A stretch of DNA of 64,000 bases from Burkholderia anthina (GTDB lineage: Bacteria; Pseudomonadota; Gammaproteobacteria; Burkholderiales; Burkholderiaceae): the NCBI RefSeq assembly GCF_902498995.1, contig NZ_CABVLY010000028.1, positions 30,226-94,225 of the forward strand, written 5' to 3'. Positions 1-7,728 of this stretch are shown here, in pieces. Below the pieces are notes generated by a model. That model searched no databases, was not told the origin of the DNA, and saw nothing but the letters and a program-made list of their open reading frames with translations. How positions within the stretch are numbered: the first letter of the stretch is position 1; every line of letters begins with the position of its first letter. The translations under genes were made by a program, and so were the position numbers.

Positions 1-2
1 AC

Positions 3-320
3 ACGCTGCGCGCGGGCGGCGGTGCGCTGCTGCCTGCCGCGCTGGCCGACGAGATGGGCCGCGTACAGACGGGCGATGTCGAGTTGCCGGACCGGCCCGG
101 CGTGGGTTTCGGGATCGGTTTTTCGGTGTTGCGCGACCCGCAGGCGGCCGCGTCGCCGGAATCGGCGGGCACCTGGCGCTGGGGCGGTGTCTACGGCCAC
201 TCATGGTTTGTCGACCGCGCCCGCGGGCTCACCGTCGTGTCGCTATCGAACACGCTGTATGAAGGGATGAACGGGCAATACACGGTCGATCTGCGCGATG
301 CCGTCTATGGCGTGCGGTAA
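3..320 (+). CDS. Beta-lactamase-fold serine hydrolase, C-terminal fragment
   Basis: The frame is open from the window edge to a TAA at 318-320, giving the last 105 residues of a protein whose start lies outside the window. The tail has a WRWGGVYGHSWFVD segment followed by GLTVVSLSNT. This matches the last strand and KTG-box neighbourhood of class C beta-lactamase-like esterases and D-aminopeptidases, where a W-G-G-x-x-G-x-x-W-x-V-D pattern is usual. The SxxK nucleophile motif would be upstream and cannot be checked. The substrate is unknown; most such proteins are esterases or peptidases rather than true beta-lactamases. Confidence 0.75.
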   Translation, partial: TLRAGGGALLPAALADEMGRVQTGDVELPDRPGVGFGIGFSVLRDPQAAASPESAGTWRWGGVYGHSWFVDRARGLTVVSLSNTLYEGMNGQYTVDLRDAVYGVR

Positions 321-337
321 CGCGTGGAATGGAAAGG

Positions 338-352
338 CCCGGCGAAGCCGGG
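338..352 (+). terminator. Short GC hairpin after the serine hydrolase
   Basis: CCCGGC-GAA-GCCGGG forms a 6-bp stem 18 bp after the stop codon. No T-run follows, so it is at best a weak terminator. Confidence 0.3.
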
Positions 353-676
353 TCGACAAGATCGGCGTGCGGCGTCGGAATCGAACGCCGGTCACTCCCC
401 GCACTCGATTCCCGCCGGCAAAACCAGCCCCGATCGGACAGTGTCGTCATTTGTCGCCCCGGGGCATCAGGAATTGGTCAATCTGGTTTTATTGCGGCCC
501 AGGGGACACACATTGCCAGCCGGCAATTTGTAGCCCAAGAGATACAAAAACACGTGAAGGCTACTCAATCCACGTTAGCCGGCTCTGCCTCCGACTACCG
601 GTTGAACGCCCCGCCGGGCCCCGCGTGACCGGCGTCTATCTCGCAACCCCTCGTCACGCGCCCCACCCCGCCCCCG

Positions 677-713
677 ATTACCTAGGTAATTGACACGTAT
701 AGACCTAGGTAAT
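677..713 (+). promoter_or_regulatory. Paired CCTAGG palindromes upstream of the MHS transporter
   Basis: ATTACCTAGGTAAT (677-690) is a perfect 14-bp palindrome. A second copy, GACCTAGGTAAT, lies at 702-713, with centres 23 bp apart, about two helical turns. They end about 58 bp before the transporter start. A third copy at 4385-4398 is next to the PAS-LuxR gene of the same cluster. The symmetry, helical phasing and recurrence suggest operators for a dimeric regulator, most simply the local LuxR protein. The pairing of site and protein is inferred. Confidence 0.6.
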
Positions 714-771
714 TGGCGTCCCTAGTATGGTTTCGACGCGAATCGAGCGCGCATCTGAAAAGGACACGACC

Positions 772-2118
772 ATGAGCACCCAAAACGTCGACACCAAAAC
801 GTTACGGCGCGTGATCGCCGCGGCGTCGATCGGCAACTTCGTCGAGTGGTTCGATTTCGCCGCATACGGCTTTCTCGCCACGATCCTGACGCGCGAGTTC
901 TTTCCGAGCGGCGACCCGACCATCGGACTCCTGAAGACTTTCGCCGTCTTCGCGGTGGCATTCGCATTCCGTCCGCTGGGCGGCCTGATCTTCGGCGTCA
1001 TCGGCGACCGCATCGGACGCAAGCGCACGCTCGCGCTGACCATCCTGATGATGGCGGGCTCGACGACGCTGATCGGCCTGCTGCCGACCTACGCAAGCAT
1101 CGGATACTGGGCGCCCGTGCTGCTCACGATCATTCGCTGCGTCCAGGGCTTTTCCGCAGGCGGCGAATACGCGGGGGCATGCGCCTACGTGATGGAACAC
1201 GCGCCGCGCCGCCGTCGCGCCTTCTTCGGCAGCTTCGTGCCGGTATCGACGTTCTCGTCGTTCGCCTGTGCGGCCGTGGTCGCCTATCTGCTCGAGTCGT
1301 CGCTGTCGTCGCAGGCGATGATCGACTGGGGCTGGCGCGTGCCGTTCCTGATCGCCGCCCCGGTCGGCCTCATCGGCGTCTACCTGCGGGTCAACCTGAA
1401 TGAAACGCCGGCGTTCCAGGCGCTCGAAGGCAAGCACGACATCGCGCACGCACCGCTGATGGAAACGCTGCACTCGCAGTCGTGGAATATCCTGAAGCTC
1501 GGTGCGTTCGTGTCCGTGACCGCGCTGTCGTTCTACACGTTCACCACCTATTTCGCGACCTACCTGCAAGTGGCCGGCCACCTGTCGCGCGGCACGTCGC
1601 TGCTCGTGACGGTCCTCGCCCTGCTGTTCGCCGCGGCGCTGTGTCCGGTTGCGGGCTTGTTCTCCGATCTCGTCGGCCGCCGCGCCACGATCGCAAGCAC
1701 CTGCATCTTCATCATCGTGTCGGTCTATCCGGCCTTCTCGCTGGGCGGCTCGGGCGTGTTGTCGCACTCGCTGGCCGGCGTCGCGCTGCTCGCCATCGGC
1801 GCGGTGTTCTCGGGTGTGGTGACGGCCCCGCTGATGTCGGAAGTGTTCGCGACGAAGACCCGCTACACGGCCTCCGCGATCACGTACAACCTCGCCTACA
1901 CGATCTTCGGCGGCACCGCGCCGCTCGTCGCCACGTGGCTGATCTCCGCGACGGGCACCAACCTGTCGCCGGCGTACTACCTGATCGCGGTGTCGATCTT
2001 CGCGATGATCGGCGGGCTGGCGCTGCCGGAAACGTCGAAGACCGCGCTCGAAGATGCCGGCCCGGCAACGGGCAGAGCCGCCCAGTCCGCAAAGCGCGGC
2101 GTCGAACGCGCCGTTTGA
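772..2118 (+). CDS. MFS transporter, metabolite:H+ symporter (MHS) family
   Basis: A 448-residue inner-membrane protein with about 12 hydrophobic segments. The N-terminal GNFVEWFDF motif in the first transmembrane segment and the GDRIGRKRTL loop motif are typical of MHS symporters such as ProP and KgtP, which import osmolytes, betaines and organic acids with protons. The start at 772 is chosen over an ATG at 727 because AAAGGAC sits just before it and the family begins close to the first helix. It is followed 56 bp later by the dipeptidase-like gene and then the DUF5943-like gene, all co-directional, so it probably imports the compound they handle. Two CCTAGG palindromes lie just upstream. 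The exact substrate is not determinable; a betaine is a reasonable guess from context. Confidence 0.9.
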   Translation: MSTQNVDTKTLRRVIAAASIGNFVEWFDFAAYGFLATILTREFFPSGDPTIGLLKTFAVFAVAFAFRPLGGLIFGVIGDRIGRKRTLALTILMMAGSTTLIGLLPTYASIGYWAPVLLTIIRCVQGFSAGGEYAGACAYVMEHAPRRRRAFFGSFVPVSTFSSFACAAVVAYLLESSLSSQAMIDWGWRVPFLIAAPVGLIGVYLRVNLNETPAFQALEGKHDIAHAPLMETLHSQSWNILKLGAFVSVTALSFYTFTTYFATYLQVAGHLSRGTSLLVTVLALLFAAALCPVAGLFSDLVGRRATIASTCIFIIVSVYPAFSLGGSGVLSHSLAGVALLAIGAVFSGVVTAPLMSEVFATKTRYTASAITYNLAYTIFGGTAPLVATWLISATGTNLSPAYYLIAVSIFAMIGGLALPETSKTALEDAGPATGRAAQSAKRGVERAV

Positions 2119-2174
2119 ACACACGTCCGGCTCGTCGAGCCGGCCTGCAAAAAATCAACGCATCGAGAGACACC

Positions 2175-3146
2175 ATGACGAGCCTTCACGACTCCAGCAT
2201 CATCATCGACGGCCTGAACATTTCCAAGTTCGAGCGATCGGTGTTCGAAGACATGCGCAAGGGCGGCGTCACGGCCGTCAACTGCACGGTCTCGGTGTGG
2301 GAAGACTTCCAGAAGACGATCGACAACATCGCGGAAATGAAGCAGAAAATCCGCGAATACAGCGAGATCCTCACGCTGGTGCGCACGACGGACGACATCC
2401 TGCGCGCGAAGCGGGAGAACAAGACCGGCATCATCTTCGGCTTCCAGAACTCGTATGCGTTCGAGGACAATCTCGGCTATATCGAAGTGTTCAAGGAACT
2501 CGGCGTGAATGTCGTGCAGCTCTGCTACAACACGCAGAACCTGGTCGGCACGGGCTCCTACGAACCGGACGGCGGCTTGTCCGGATACGGCCGCGAAGTG
2601 ATCCAGGAGATGAACCGCGTCGGCATCATGGTCGATCTGTCGCACGTCGGCGCGAAGACGTCGTCCGATGCGATCGCGTGCTCGAAGAAGCCGGTCACCT
2701 ACTCGCACTGCTGCCCGTCCGGGCTGAAAGAGCATCCGCGCAACAAGACGGACGATCAGCTGCGCGAGATCGCGGAAGCCAACGGCTTCGTGGGCGTCAC
2801 GATGTTCATGCCGTTCCTGCGACGCGGCGCCGACGCCACCATCGACGACTATCTCGAAGCGATCGAATACGTGATAGACGTGATCGGCGAGGACAAGGTC
2901 GGTATCGGCACGGACTTCACGCAGGGCTACAGCACGGAATTCTTCGACTGGATCACGCACGACAAGGGCCGTTATCGCCGCCTGACGGATTTCGGCAAGG
3001 TCATCAACCCGGAAGGCATCCGCACGATCGGCGAATTCCCGAACCTGACCGCCGCGATGCAGCGCGCCGGCTGGAGCGAGTCGCGCATCAGGAAGGTGAT
3101 GGGCGAGAACTGGCTGCGGGTCTTCGGCGAAGTCTGGAACGTCTGA
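2175..3146 (+). CDS. M19-type membrane dipeptidase family protein with altered metal site
   Basis: A 323-residue protein that aligns by motif with renal-dipeptidase (peptidase M19) TIM barrels. Two histidine ligands remain, in VDLSHVG and TYSHCCPSGL. The N-terminal D-G-H-x-D ligand motif is DGLNIS here, and the bridging glutamate region (GxEGG) reads GFQNS, so three of five canonical metal ligands are replaced. The GVGTDF segment near the C-terminus is retained. A dinuclear zinc peptidase activity is therefore doubtful. Together with the next gene it resembles the PA5396/PA5397 pair that neighbours glycine-betaine catabolism genes in Pseudomonas aeruginosa, recalled from family knowledge rather than searched. 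It may act on betaine-derived or N-methylated compounds. Confidence 0.85.
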   Translation: MTSLHDSSIIIDGLNISKFERSVFEDMRKGGVTAVNCTVSVWEDFQKTIDNIAEMKQKIREYSEILTLVRTTDDILRAKRENKTGIIFGFQNSYAFEDNLGYIEVFKELGVNVVQLCYNTQNLVGTGSYEPDGGLSGYGREVIQEMNRVGIMVDLSHVGAKTSSDAIACSKKPVTYSHCCPSGLKEHPRNKTDDQLREIAEANGFVGVTMFMPFLRRGADATIDDYLEAIEYVIDVIGEDKVGIGTDFTQGYSTEFFDWITHDKGRYRRLTDFGKVINPEGIRTIGEFPNLTAAMQRAGWSESRIRKVMGENWLRVFGEVWNV

Positions 3147-3171
3147 GCCGCACCACGCACACGTCGCCGCC

Positions 3172-3750
3172 ATGCAGCCCCAACTGCCCATCGACGTCGA
3201 TCCGGACACCGGCGTCTGGACCACCGACGCATTGCCGATGCTGTACGTCCCGCGCCACTTCTTCACGAACAATCACGTGGCGGCCGAGGAAGCGCTGGGA
3301 CGCGAAGCCTATGCGTCGATCCTCTACCCGGCCGGCTACAAGTCGGCCTATCACTGGTGCGACAAGGAGGCGAAGCAGCACGGCATCGGCGGCATGGCGG
3401 TGTTCGAGCACTACCTGAAGCGGCTGTCGCAGCGCGGCTGGGGGATGTTCAGCATCGCCGAAGCCGATCCGGCGACGTCGCATGCGCGCATCCATCTGCA
3501 CCACTCGTCCTTCGTGCTGGCCCGGCCCGACGCGCACGGCAAGCTCTGCTACATGTTCGCCGGCTGGTTCGCCGGTGCGATGGACTGGGTCAACGACACC
3601 GCGGCCGACGGGGCGAGCAAAGGCCCGCGCGCGTATTCGTCCGAAGTGCAATGCGCGGGCGAGGGGCACGCGTGCTGCATCTTTCGTGTCGAGCCGCTCG
3701 CGCGGCAAGCGCTACAGCTACAATCGGACTGGAGTGAACCTGCCCGATAG
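3172..3750 (+). CDS. V4R/DUF5943-like protein of the dipeptidase pair
   Basis: A 192-residue soluble protein beginning 25 bp after the dipeptidase-like gene. The C-terminal CAGEGHACCIFRVEP resembles the end of 4-vinyl-reductase (V4R) domains, where a small-molecule pocket closes with a G-x-x-x-C-x-F-x-V signature. The body (VPRHFFTNNH, then YPAGYKSAYHWC) matches what I recall of DUF5943 proteins encoded beside M19-like genes in betaine-catabolism regions of Pseudomonas and Burkholderia. V4R domains are usually ligand-sensing or scaffold domains, so it may be a sensor or partner rather than an enzyme. No membrane segment or signal peptide is present. The ribosome site is weak, so translation may be coupled to the upstream gene. 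Confidence 0.75.
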   Translation: MQPQLPIDVDPDTGVWTTDALPMLYVPRHFFTNNHVAAEEALGREAYASILYPAGYKSAYHWCDKEAKQHGIGGMAVFEHYLKRLSQRGWGMFSIAEADPATSHARIHLHHSSFVLARPDAHGKLCYMFAGWFAGAMDWVNDTAADGASKGPRAYSSEVQCAGEGHACCIFRVEPLARQALQLQSDWSEPAR

Positions 3751-3785
3751 CCTGGGTCCGAATCCGGTTCGGGCCCGTCGACGCG

Positions 3786-4358
3786 ATGCCGAACATGACC
3801 GACACGATGCCCAGCCTCGACTACGAAGATCTCTTCCGGCATCTGCCGGTCGCGGCCATCGTGGCGAAGGAACGCATCATGGTCGACTGCAACGACCGCG
3901 CGCTGCACCTGTTCAGGGCGACCCGCGACGACATCATCGATCAGTCGTTCGCGAAGCTGTATCCGGAGCAGAAGGACTTCGCGACGACCGGCCGCCGCCT
4001 GGCCCCGCTGCTCGCGAAACACGCGGGCTTCAGCGACGACCGCATCATGCGGCGCATCGACGGCAGCCATTTCTGGGTCACCGTCTGCGGCTTCGGCTAC
4101 AACCCGAAGCGCCCCTTCGAGCTGGCCATCTGGACCTTCACCGACCTGTCGGGCGACACGAAGCATCCCGACGTCACCAGCACGCTGACCGAACGCGAGC
4201 GCGACGTCGCCGCATTTCTGGTGCATGGCCTGACGAGCAAGGAAATCGGCAAGGAGCTGAACATCAGCCCGCGCACCGTCGACATCCATCGCGCAAGCCT
4301 GTTGCGGAAGTACGAAGTCCGGACGACACACGATCTCATCGCCCGCCTGCTGGCTTGA
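3786..4358 (+). CDS. PAS-LuxR transcriptional regulator
   Basis: A 190-residue regulator with an N-terminal PAS domain (about residues 8-120) and a C-terminal GerE/LuxR helix-turn-helix (about 128-190; TERERDVAAFLVHGLTSKEI then SPRTVDIHRASLLRKY). There is no receiver domain or acyl-homoserine-lactone domain, so it probably senses a ligand or redox state through PAS. It is the last gene of the co-directional transporter-dipeptidase-DUF5943 group, 35 bp after the previous stop. The 14-bp palindrome CTTACCTAGGTAAG starts 27 bp after its stop, and sister copies lie upstream of the transporter, so this protein is the leading candidate to bind them. Nearby starts at 3786 and 3798 are both possible. 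Confidence 0.85.
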   Translation: MPNMTDTMPSLDYEDLFRHLPVAAIVAKERIMVDCNDRALHLFRATRDDIIDQSFAKLYPEQKDFATTGRRLAPLLAKHAGFSDDRIMRRIDGSHFWVTVCGFGYNPKRPFELAIWTFTDLSGDTKHPDVTSTLTERERDVAAFLVHGLTSKEIGKELNISPRTVDIHRASLLRKYEVRTTHDLIARLLA

Positions 4359-4384
4359 ATCGCACACGCGCGTGACGCCGCGCA

Positions 4385-4398
4385 CTTACCTAGGTAAG
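4385..4398 (+). promoter_or_regulatory. CCTAGG-type palindrome before the EamA gene
   Basis: CTTACCTAGGTAAG is a perfect 14-bp palindrome sharing TTACCTAGGTAA with the site at 677-690. It lies between the LuxR gene and the EamA transporter, about 105 bp before the latter, so it may control the exporter. Confidence 0.55.
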
Positions 4399-4502
4399 CA
4401 GCGCGCATGGACCCGCATCATGCGAGTCCTTATCCTCTTCATACCCCCGGACAGCGTACGTGATGCGCAACGCATCACGATTTTCCTCGAACGATCGCCA
4501 TC

Positions 4503-5399
4503 ATGAAGCTCGCACGCGTCGCATTCCTCCTGCTCGGCCTCTTCTGGGGATCCAACTTCATCTACATGAAGTACGCGTCGCAGTTCATCAGCCCGATGCA
4601 GATCGCCTTCGTGCGCGTGCTGTTCGGCTTCCTGCCGCTGGCGTTCGTCGCGTGGCGACGAAAAGTCATTCACGTTCGCCAGCTACGCCACCTTCACCAC
4701 TTCATCGTGATGGGGCTCGTCGCAACCGCGTTCTACTATTTCGCCATCACGCAGGGCACCGCGCTGCTGCCGTCCGGCATCGCGGCCGTGCTCGGCAATG
4801 CGGCCGCGCTCTTTACCGCGATCTTCTCGGCGCTCTTCCTGAAATCCGAAAGGCTCAATCGCGTGATGGCGGGCGGCGTGCTGCTCGGATTTCTCGGGAT
4901 CACGCTGATCGCCCGCCCGTGGGAGGGCGCCGGCAGCACGATCGCGCTGTCCGGCGTGTTCTGGCTCCTGACGAGCTCGCTCGTGCTCGGCCTCTCGTAC
5001 GTCTACGTGCGTGCGTTCCTGAGCCCGCTGCAATTGCCGCCGCTCACGCTGGCGACGTGGCAGATGGGAATCGCGGTCGTCGCGCTGGCGGCCGTCACGC
5101 ATTTCGACGGCATCTCGCACATCGCCGGCCATCCGCTGGCGGGAATCGGCCTCGTGGTCGGCGGCGGCATTCTGGGCACCGGGATCTCGTTCCTGCTGTA
5201 TTACTACCTGCTGGACGAATTCGGCGCGGTGGCGTCGTCGGGGGCGACCTACATGGCGCCGGCCGTCGCGCTGCTGATCGGCTGGGCCGTCGGCGAGAAA
5301 TTCGGCCCGCCGGAGTGCGTCGCGCTCGTTCTGATCATCCTGAGCGTGGTGACGCTGCATCTCGGGCGGCAGCGCATGGTTCAGCGCGCGATGTCGTAG
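4503..5399 (+). CDS. EamA/DMT-family transporter
   Basis: A 298-residue inner-membrane protein with ten hydrophobic segments in two repeated halves, the arrangement of EamA drug/metabolite exporters. The first half starts LLLGLFWGSNFIYMKYAS and the second opens around VFWLLTSSLVLGLSYVYVRA. Such proteins usually export amino acids or metabolites, but the substrate cannot be read from sequence. The gene is preceded by a TTACCTAGGTAA palindrome also found in front of the MHS transporter, so it may belong to the same regulon. The ribosome site before the ATG is weak. Confidence 0.85.
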   Translation: MKLARVAFLLLGLFWGSNFIYMKYASQFISPMQIAFVRVLFGFLPLAFVAWRRKVIHVRQLRHLHHFIVMGLVATAFYYFAITQGTALLPSGIAAVLGNAAALFTAIFSALFLKSERLNRVMAGGVLLGFLGITLIARPWEGAGSTIALSGVFWLLTSSLVLGLSYVYVRAFLSPLQLPPLTLATWQMGIAVVALAAVTHFDGISHIAGHPLAGIGLVVGGGILGTGISFLLYYYLLDEFGAVASSGATYMAPAVALLIGWAVGEKFGPPECVALVLIILSVVTLHLGRQRMVQRAMS

Positions 5400-5656
5400 G
5401 AAGCGGTTTTCCCGCCGGTCGGTCTCGGCAAAGAAAGGGCTTCGTGGGTTTCTGTGGATGTGAATGTTGCTTGCTGACCCGCTACGGCCACTCGAGCGAT
5501 CCGGGCTAACATCAGGCTACGGACGGGTTCAGGGTTTGCGCCGTTGCACCATGTAGCGAGCGTCGAGTACCGCGTCCAGCCGGTACGAGAAAGAGAGCGC
5601 ACACGCGAGTGCTTGCTCTGATCATCCTTCACGGACCTGCTGTTCGCCCAAATCGG

Positions 5657-6376
5657 TCAATCAAACAACTTGGAGACGATCTGGGCGGTTTCGTCGATAT
5701 GTGCCCGCAGCAATTCGCATGCTCGCTCGGTCTCGCGCTTGAGCACTGCATCCATCAAGTCCTGATGTTCTATCACGATGTCGCGCGCTAGCGCGGCCTG
5801 CGATTGCGGGTCGACGATACGTATGCGCCGGTAGCGTTCAGAATGCCTCACAAGCTGCTCGTCGATACGACGCAGCCAGTTTGACCGAGCAGCCGCCAAC
5901 AGCGCGAAGTGAAAGCGCCGGTGCGCGAGTTCCCACCGATGCCCCGCCTCGATGTCGTCCGGGGCAGGCAACGGCGTGTGCACGAGCTTGTAGAACGCTG
6001 CGCTGATCTCCGCCCCCCAATCTTCATCGCCATGCTTGATCGCGTCGGCCAGCAGTTCCGTTTCGATCTTCTTGCGCGTGTCGACGATGTCTAGCAGGTC
6101 GTCCCTGGACATCTCCGCGACGCGAAAACCTCGCTGGCCTTCGTTTGCAACGAGCCCGTCGCAGCTAAGCAGCATCAACGCCTCGCGGATCGGGCTGATG
6201 CCAACGCCATACCGGTCTTGCAAAGCCTGCGGCCGCAGCTTTTCACCAGGCCGAAACTGACCTGCCAGCAGATCGTTCTGCAGGATTTCGTACGCATGTT
6301 CCGCAAGCGTCGCCTTGCCGGTATCTGCCGGTGCTTGCGGCCGCCCGCGCTGTGCGGTTTGTCCCGGATGCCCCAC
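5657..6376 (-). CDS. GntR-family regulator, FCD subfamily
   Basis: A winged helix-turn-helix (GISPIREALMLLSCDGLV preceded by GEKLRPQALQDRYGV) followed by an all-helical FCD ligand domain with ELAHRRFHFALLAAA and a C-terminal EHQDLMDAVLKR-x-H region, the usual metal and carboxylate site. FadR-type regulators of this kind repress catabolic operons and respond to organic acids. I place the start at the GTG at 6376 because GGGAGGT lies eight bases before it; an in-frame ATG at 6415 has no ribosome site. This gives 239 residues. The gene is divergent from the porin-hydrolase-RidA-SDR-MFS genes and probably controls them through the shared intergenic region. Confidence 0.85.
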   Translation of the reverse strand: MGHPGQTAQRGRPQAPADTGKATLAEHAYEILQNDLLAGQFRPGEKLRPQALQDRYGVGISPIREALMLLSCDGLVANEGQRGFRVAEMSRDDLLDIVDTRKKIETELLADAIKHGDEDWGAEISAAFYKLVHTPLPAPDDIEAGHRWELAHRRFHFALLAAARSNWLRRIDEQLVRHSERYRRIRIVDPQSQAALARDIVIEHQDLMDAVLKRETERACELLRAHIDETAQIVSKLFD

Positions 6377-6423
6377 GTTATTGACCTCCCAGCGTTTCCC
6401 CATCGCCACAATCATCGCACAAA

Positions 6424-6452
6424 TTTACACATTACAGAACATTCAGTGTAAA
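6424..6452. promoter_or_regulatory. Inverted repeat TTTACAC-N15-GTGTAAA, candidate GntR operator
   Basis: The two perfect 7-bp arms lie at 6424-6430 and 6446-6452 in the AT-rich gap between the divergent GntR and porin genes. A second weaker AT-rich dyad (AAATTTAT and ATAAAATTT) follows at 6458-6481. The position is right for a site controlling both directions. Confidence 0.5.
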
Positions 6453-6577
6453 CCACTAAATTTATGCAAATCATAAAATTTATATAGACAGTAGATTTTG
6501 TAAACAATAATGTTTTTCATAGCGCGATGCAGTGGGCATCGAGCGCGCCACCAGAGCGAACCTGATTGGAGAGGGGA

Positions 6578-7690
6578 ATGAAGCGTTATCTGCTGCTGTT
6601 TTGTGTTTCGGCCGGCATTGCCGGGCCCGCGTGTGCCCAAAGCAGTGTGACGTTGTACGGGCTGATTTCCGAAGGACTGATGTACACGAACAATGCCGGG
6701 GGTCAAAAACAGGTACAGATGGCGAGCGGCATCCAGCAGGGATCGCGTTTCGGCCTGAAGGGCAGCGAGGATCTGGGCGGCGGCACCAGGGCGGTCTTCA
6801 CGCTCGAAAATGGATTTAGCATAACGAACGGTACGCTTGGTCAAGGTGGTCGAATGTTCGGCCGCCAGGCCTTCGTCGGCATGACGAACGAACGATTCGG
6901 AACGCTGACGTTCGGCCGCCAGTACGACACGATGTCGCAAAGCCTCGGCGGATTCGAAGCGGCACAGCAGTTCGCGACCTACGGGCCGCCGATCGGCGAC
7001 AACGACAACCTGTTCCCGACCTTCCGGCTCAACAACAACGTGCAGTACCAGAGCCCGACCCTATCCGGACTGCAGTTCCTGACGTCCTATTCGTTTTCGA
7101 ACAAGGCAGACGGATTCGCCGACAACAGCGACTTCAATGTCGGGCTCACGTACGCCAACGGCCCGGTGAATCTGGCTATTGCCTATCACTCGCTGCTGTC
7201 GCCGAACGATACGGGCAACACCGGCGGCGCCGTATCCGGCGACTACGGCCTCTTTTCGCCCTTCGCGTCCAGTGCACAGGGTGCCGGGATCCGCAAACAA
7301 CAGATGTATGGCGCGGGGGCGTCATATACGCTCGGCGCCGCGCGCTTCTCGTTGCTGTATACGCACACGCAGTTCGATTACCTGGACCACTCGAGCCTCG
7401 GCCTCAGCAACTATGAAGTCACGGCGACCGACTATCTGACGCCCACCGTGCTCATCGGCCTCGGCTACATCTACACCGACGGTCGCTATGCACAGACCGG
7501 CAAAACGCCGAAGTGGCACCAGGTGGACACAGGCATCGACTGGTTCTTGTCGAAGCGCACCGATTTGTTCCTCGTCGGCATCTACCAGAAGGCCGCTGGC
7601 GATGCGCAATTCGCGCAGATCTACGACAACTCGCCGTCGAGTTCGAAACAGCAGGTTTCCGTGTCGCTCGGGATCCGCCACAAGTTCTGA
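6578..7690 (+). CDS. Gram-negative outer-membrane porin
   Basis: A 370-residue precursor of the Burkholderia/Neisseria type porin family. Residues 1-21 form a signal peptide ending ACAQ, followed by the family hallmark SSVTLYGLI and a C-terminal beta-strand ending in phenylalanine (SLGIRHKF), which outer-membrane insertion requires. The start at 6578 follows GGAGAGGGG. It is the first gene rightward from the GntR gene, and a hydrolase gene begins 38 bp after it, so it probably lets the pathway substrate into the periplasm. It resembles the porin at 46639-47727 in architecture. Confidence 0.9.
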   Translation: MKRYLLLFCVSAGIAGPACAQSSVTLYGLISEGLMYTNNAGGQKQVQMASGIQQGSRFGLKGSEDLGGGTRAVFTLENGFSITNGTLGQGGRMFGRQAFVGMTNERFGTLTFGRQYDTMSQSLGGFEAAQQFATYGPPIGDNDNLFPTFRLNNNVQYQSPTLSGLQFLTSYSFSNKADGFADNSDFNVGLTYANGPVNLAIAYHSLLSPNDTGNTGGAVSGDYGLFSPFASSAQGAGIRKQQMYGAGASYTLGAARFSLLYTHTQFDYLDHSSLGLSNYEVTATDYLTPTVLIGLGYIYTDGRYAQTGKTPKWHQVDTGIDWFLSKRTDLFLVGIYQKAAGDAQFAQIYDNSPSSSKQQVSVSLGIRHKF

Positions 7691-7728
7691 TCCGAACTAT
7701 TCCCAATCCTAAGCAATACGTGAATAGC

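Larger units (their letters stand above)
321..771. other. 450-bp intergenic region with palindromic sites
   Basis: No coding frame with a plausible start and ribosome site is visible. Besides the hairpin near 338 it holds ATTGCC-N4-GGCAAT at 512-527 and two CCTAGG-centred palindromes at 677-713, listed separately. Confidence 0.6.

Noticed and set aside
512..527. ATTGCC-N4-GGCAAT as a regulatory site
   Set aside because: A short dyad expected by chance in 64 kb and not repeated near related genes.
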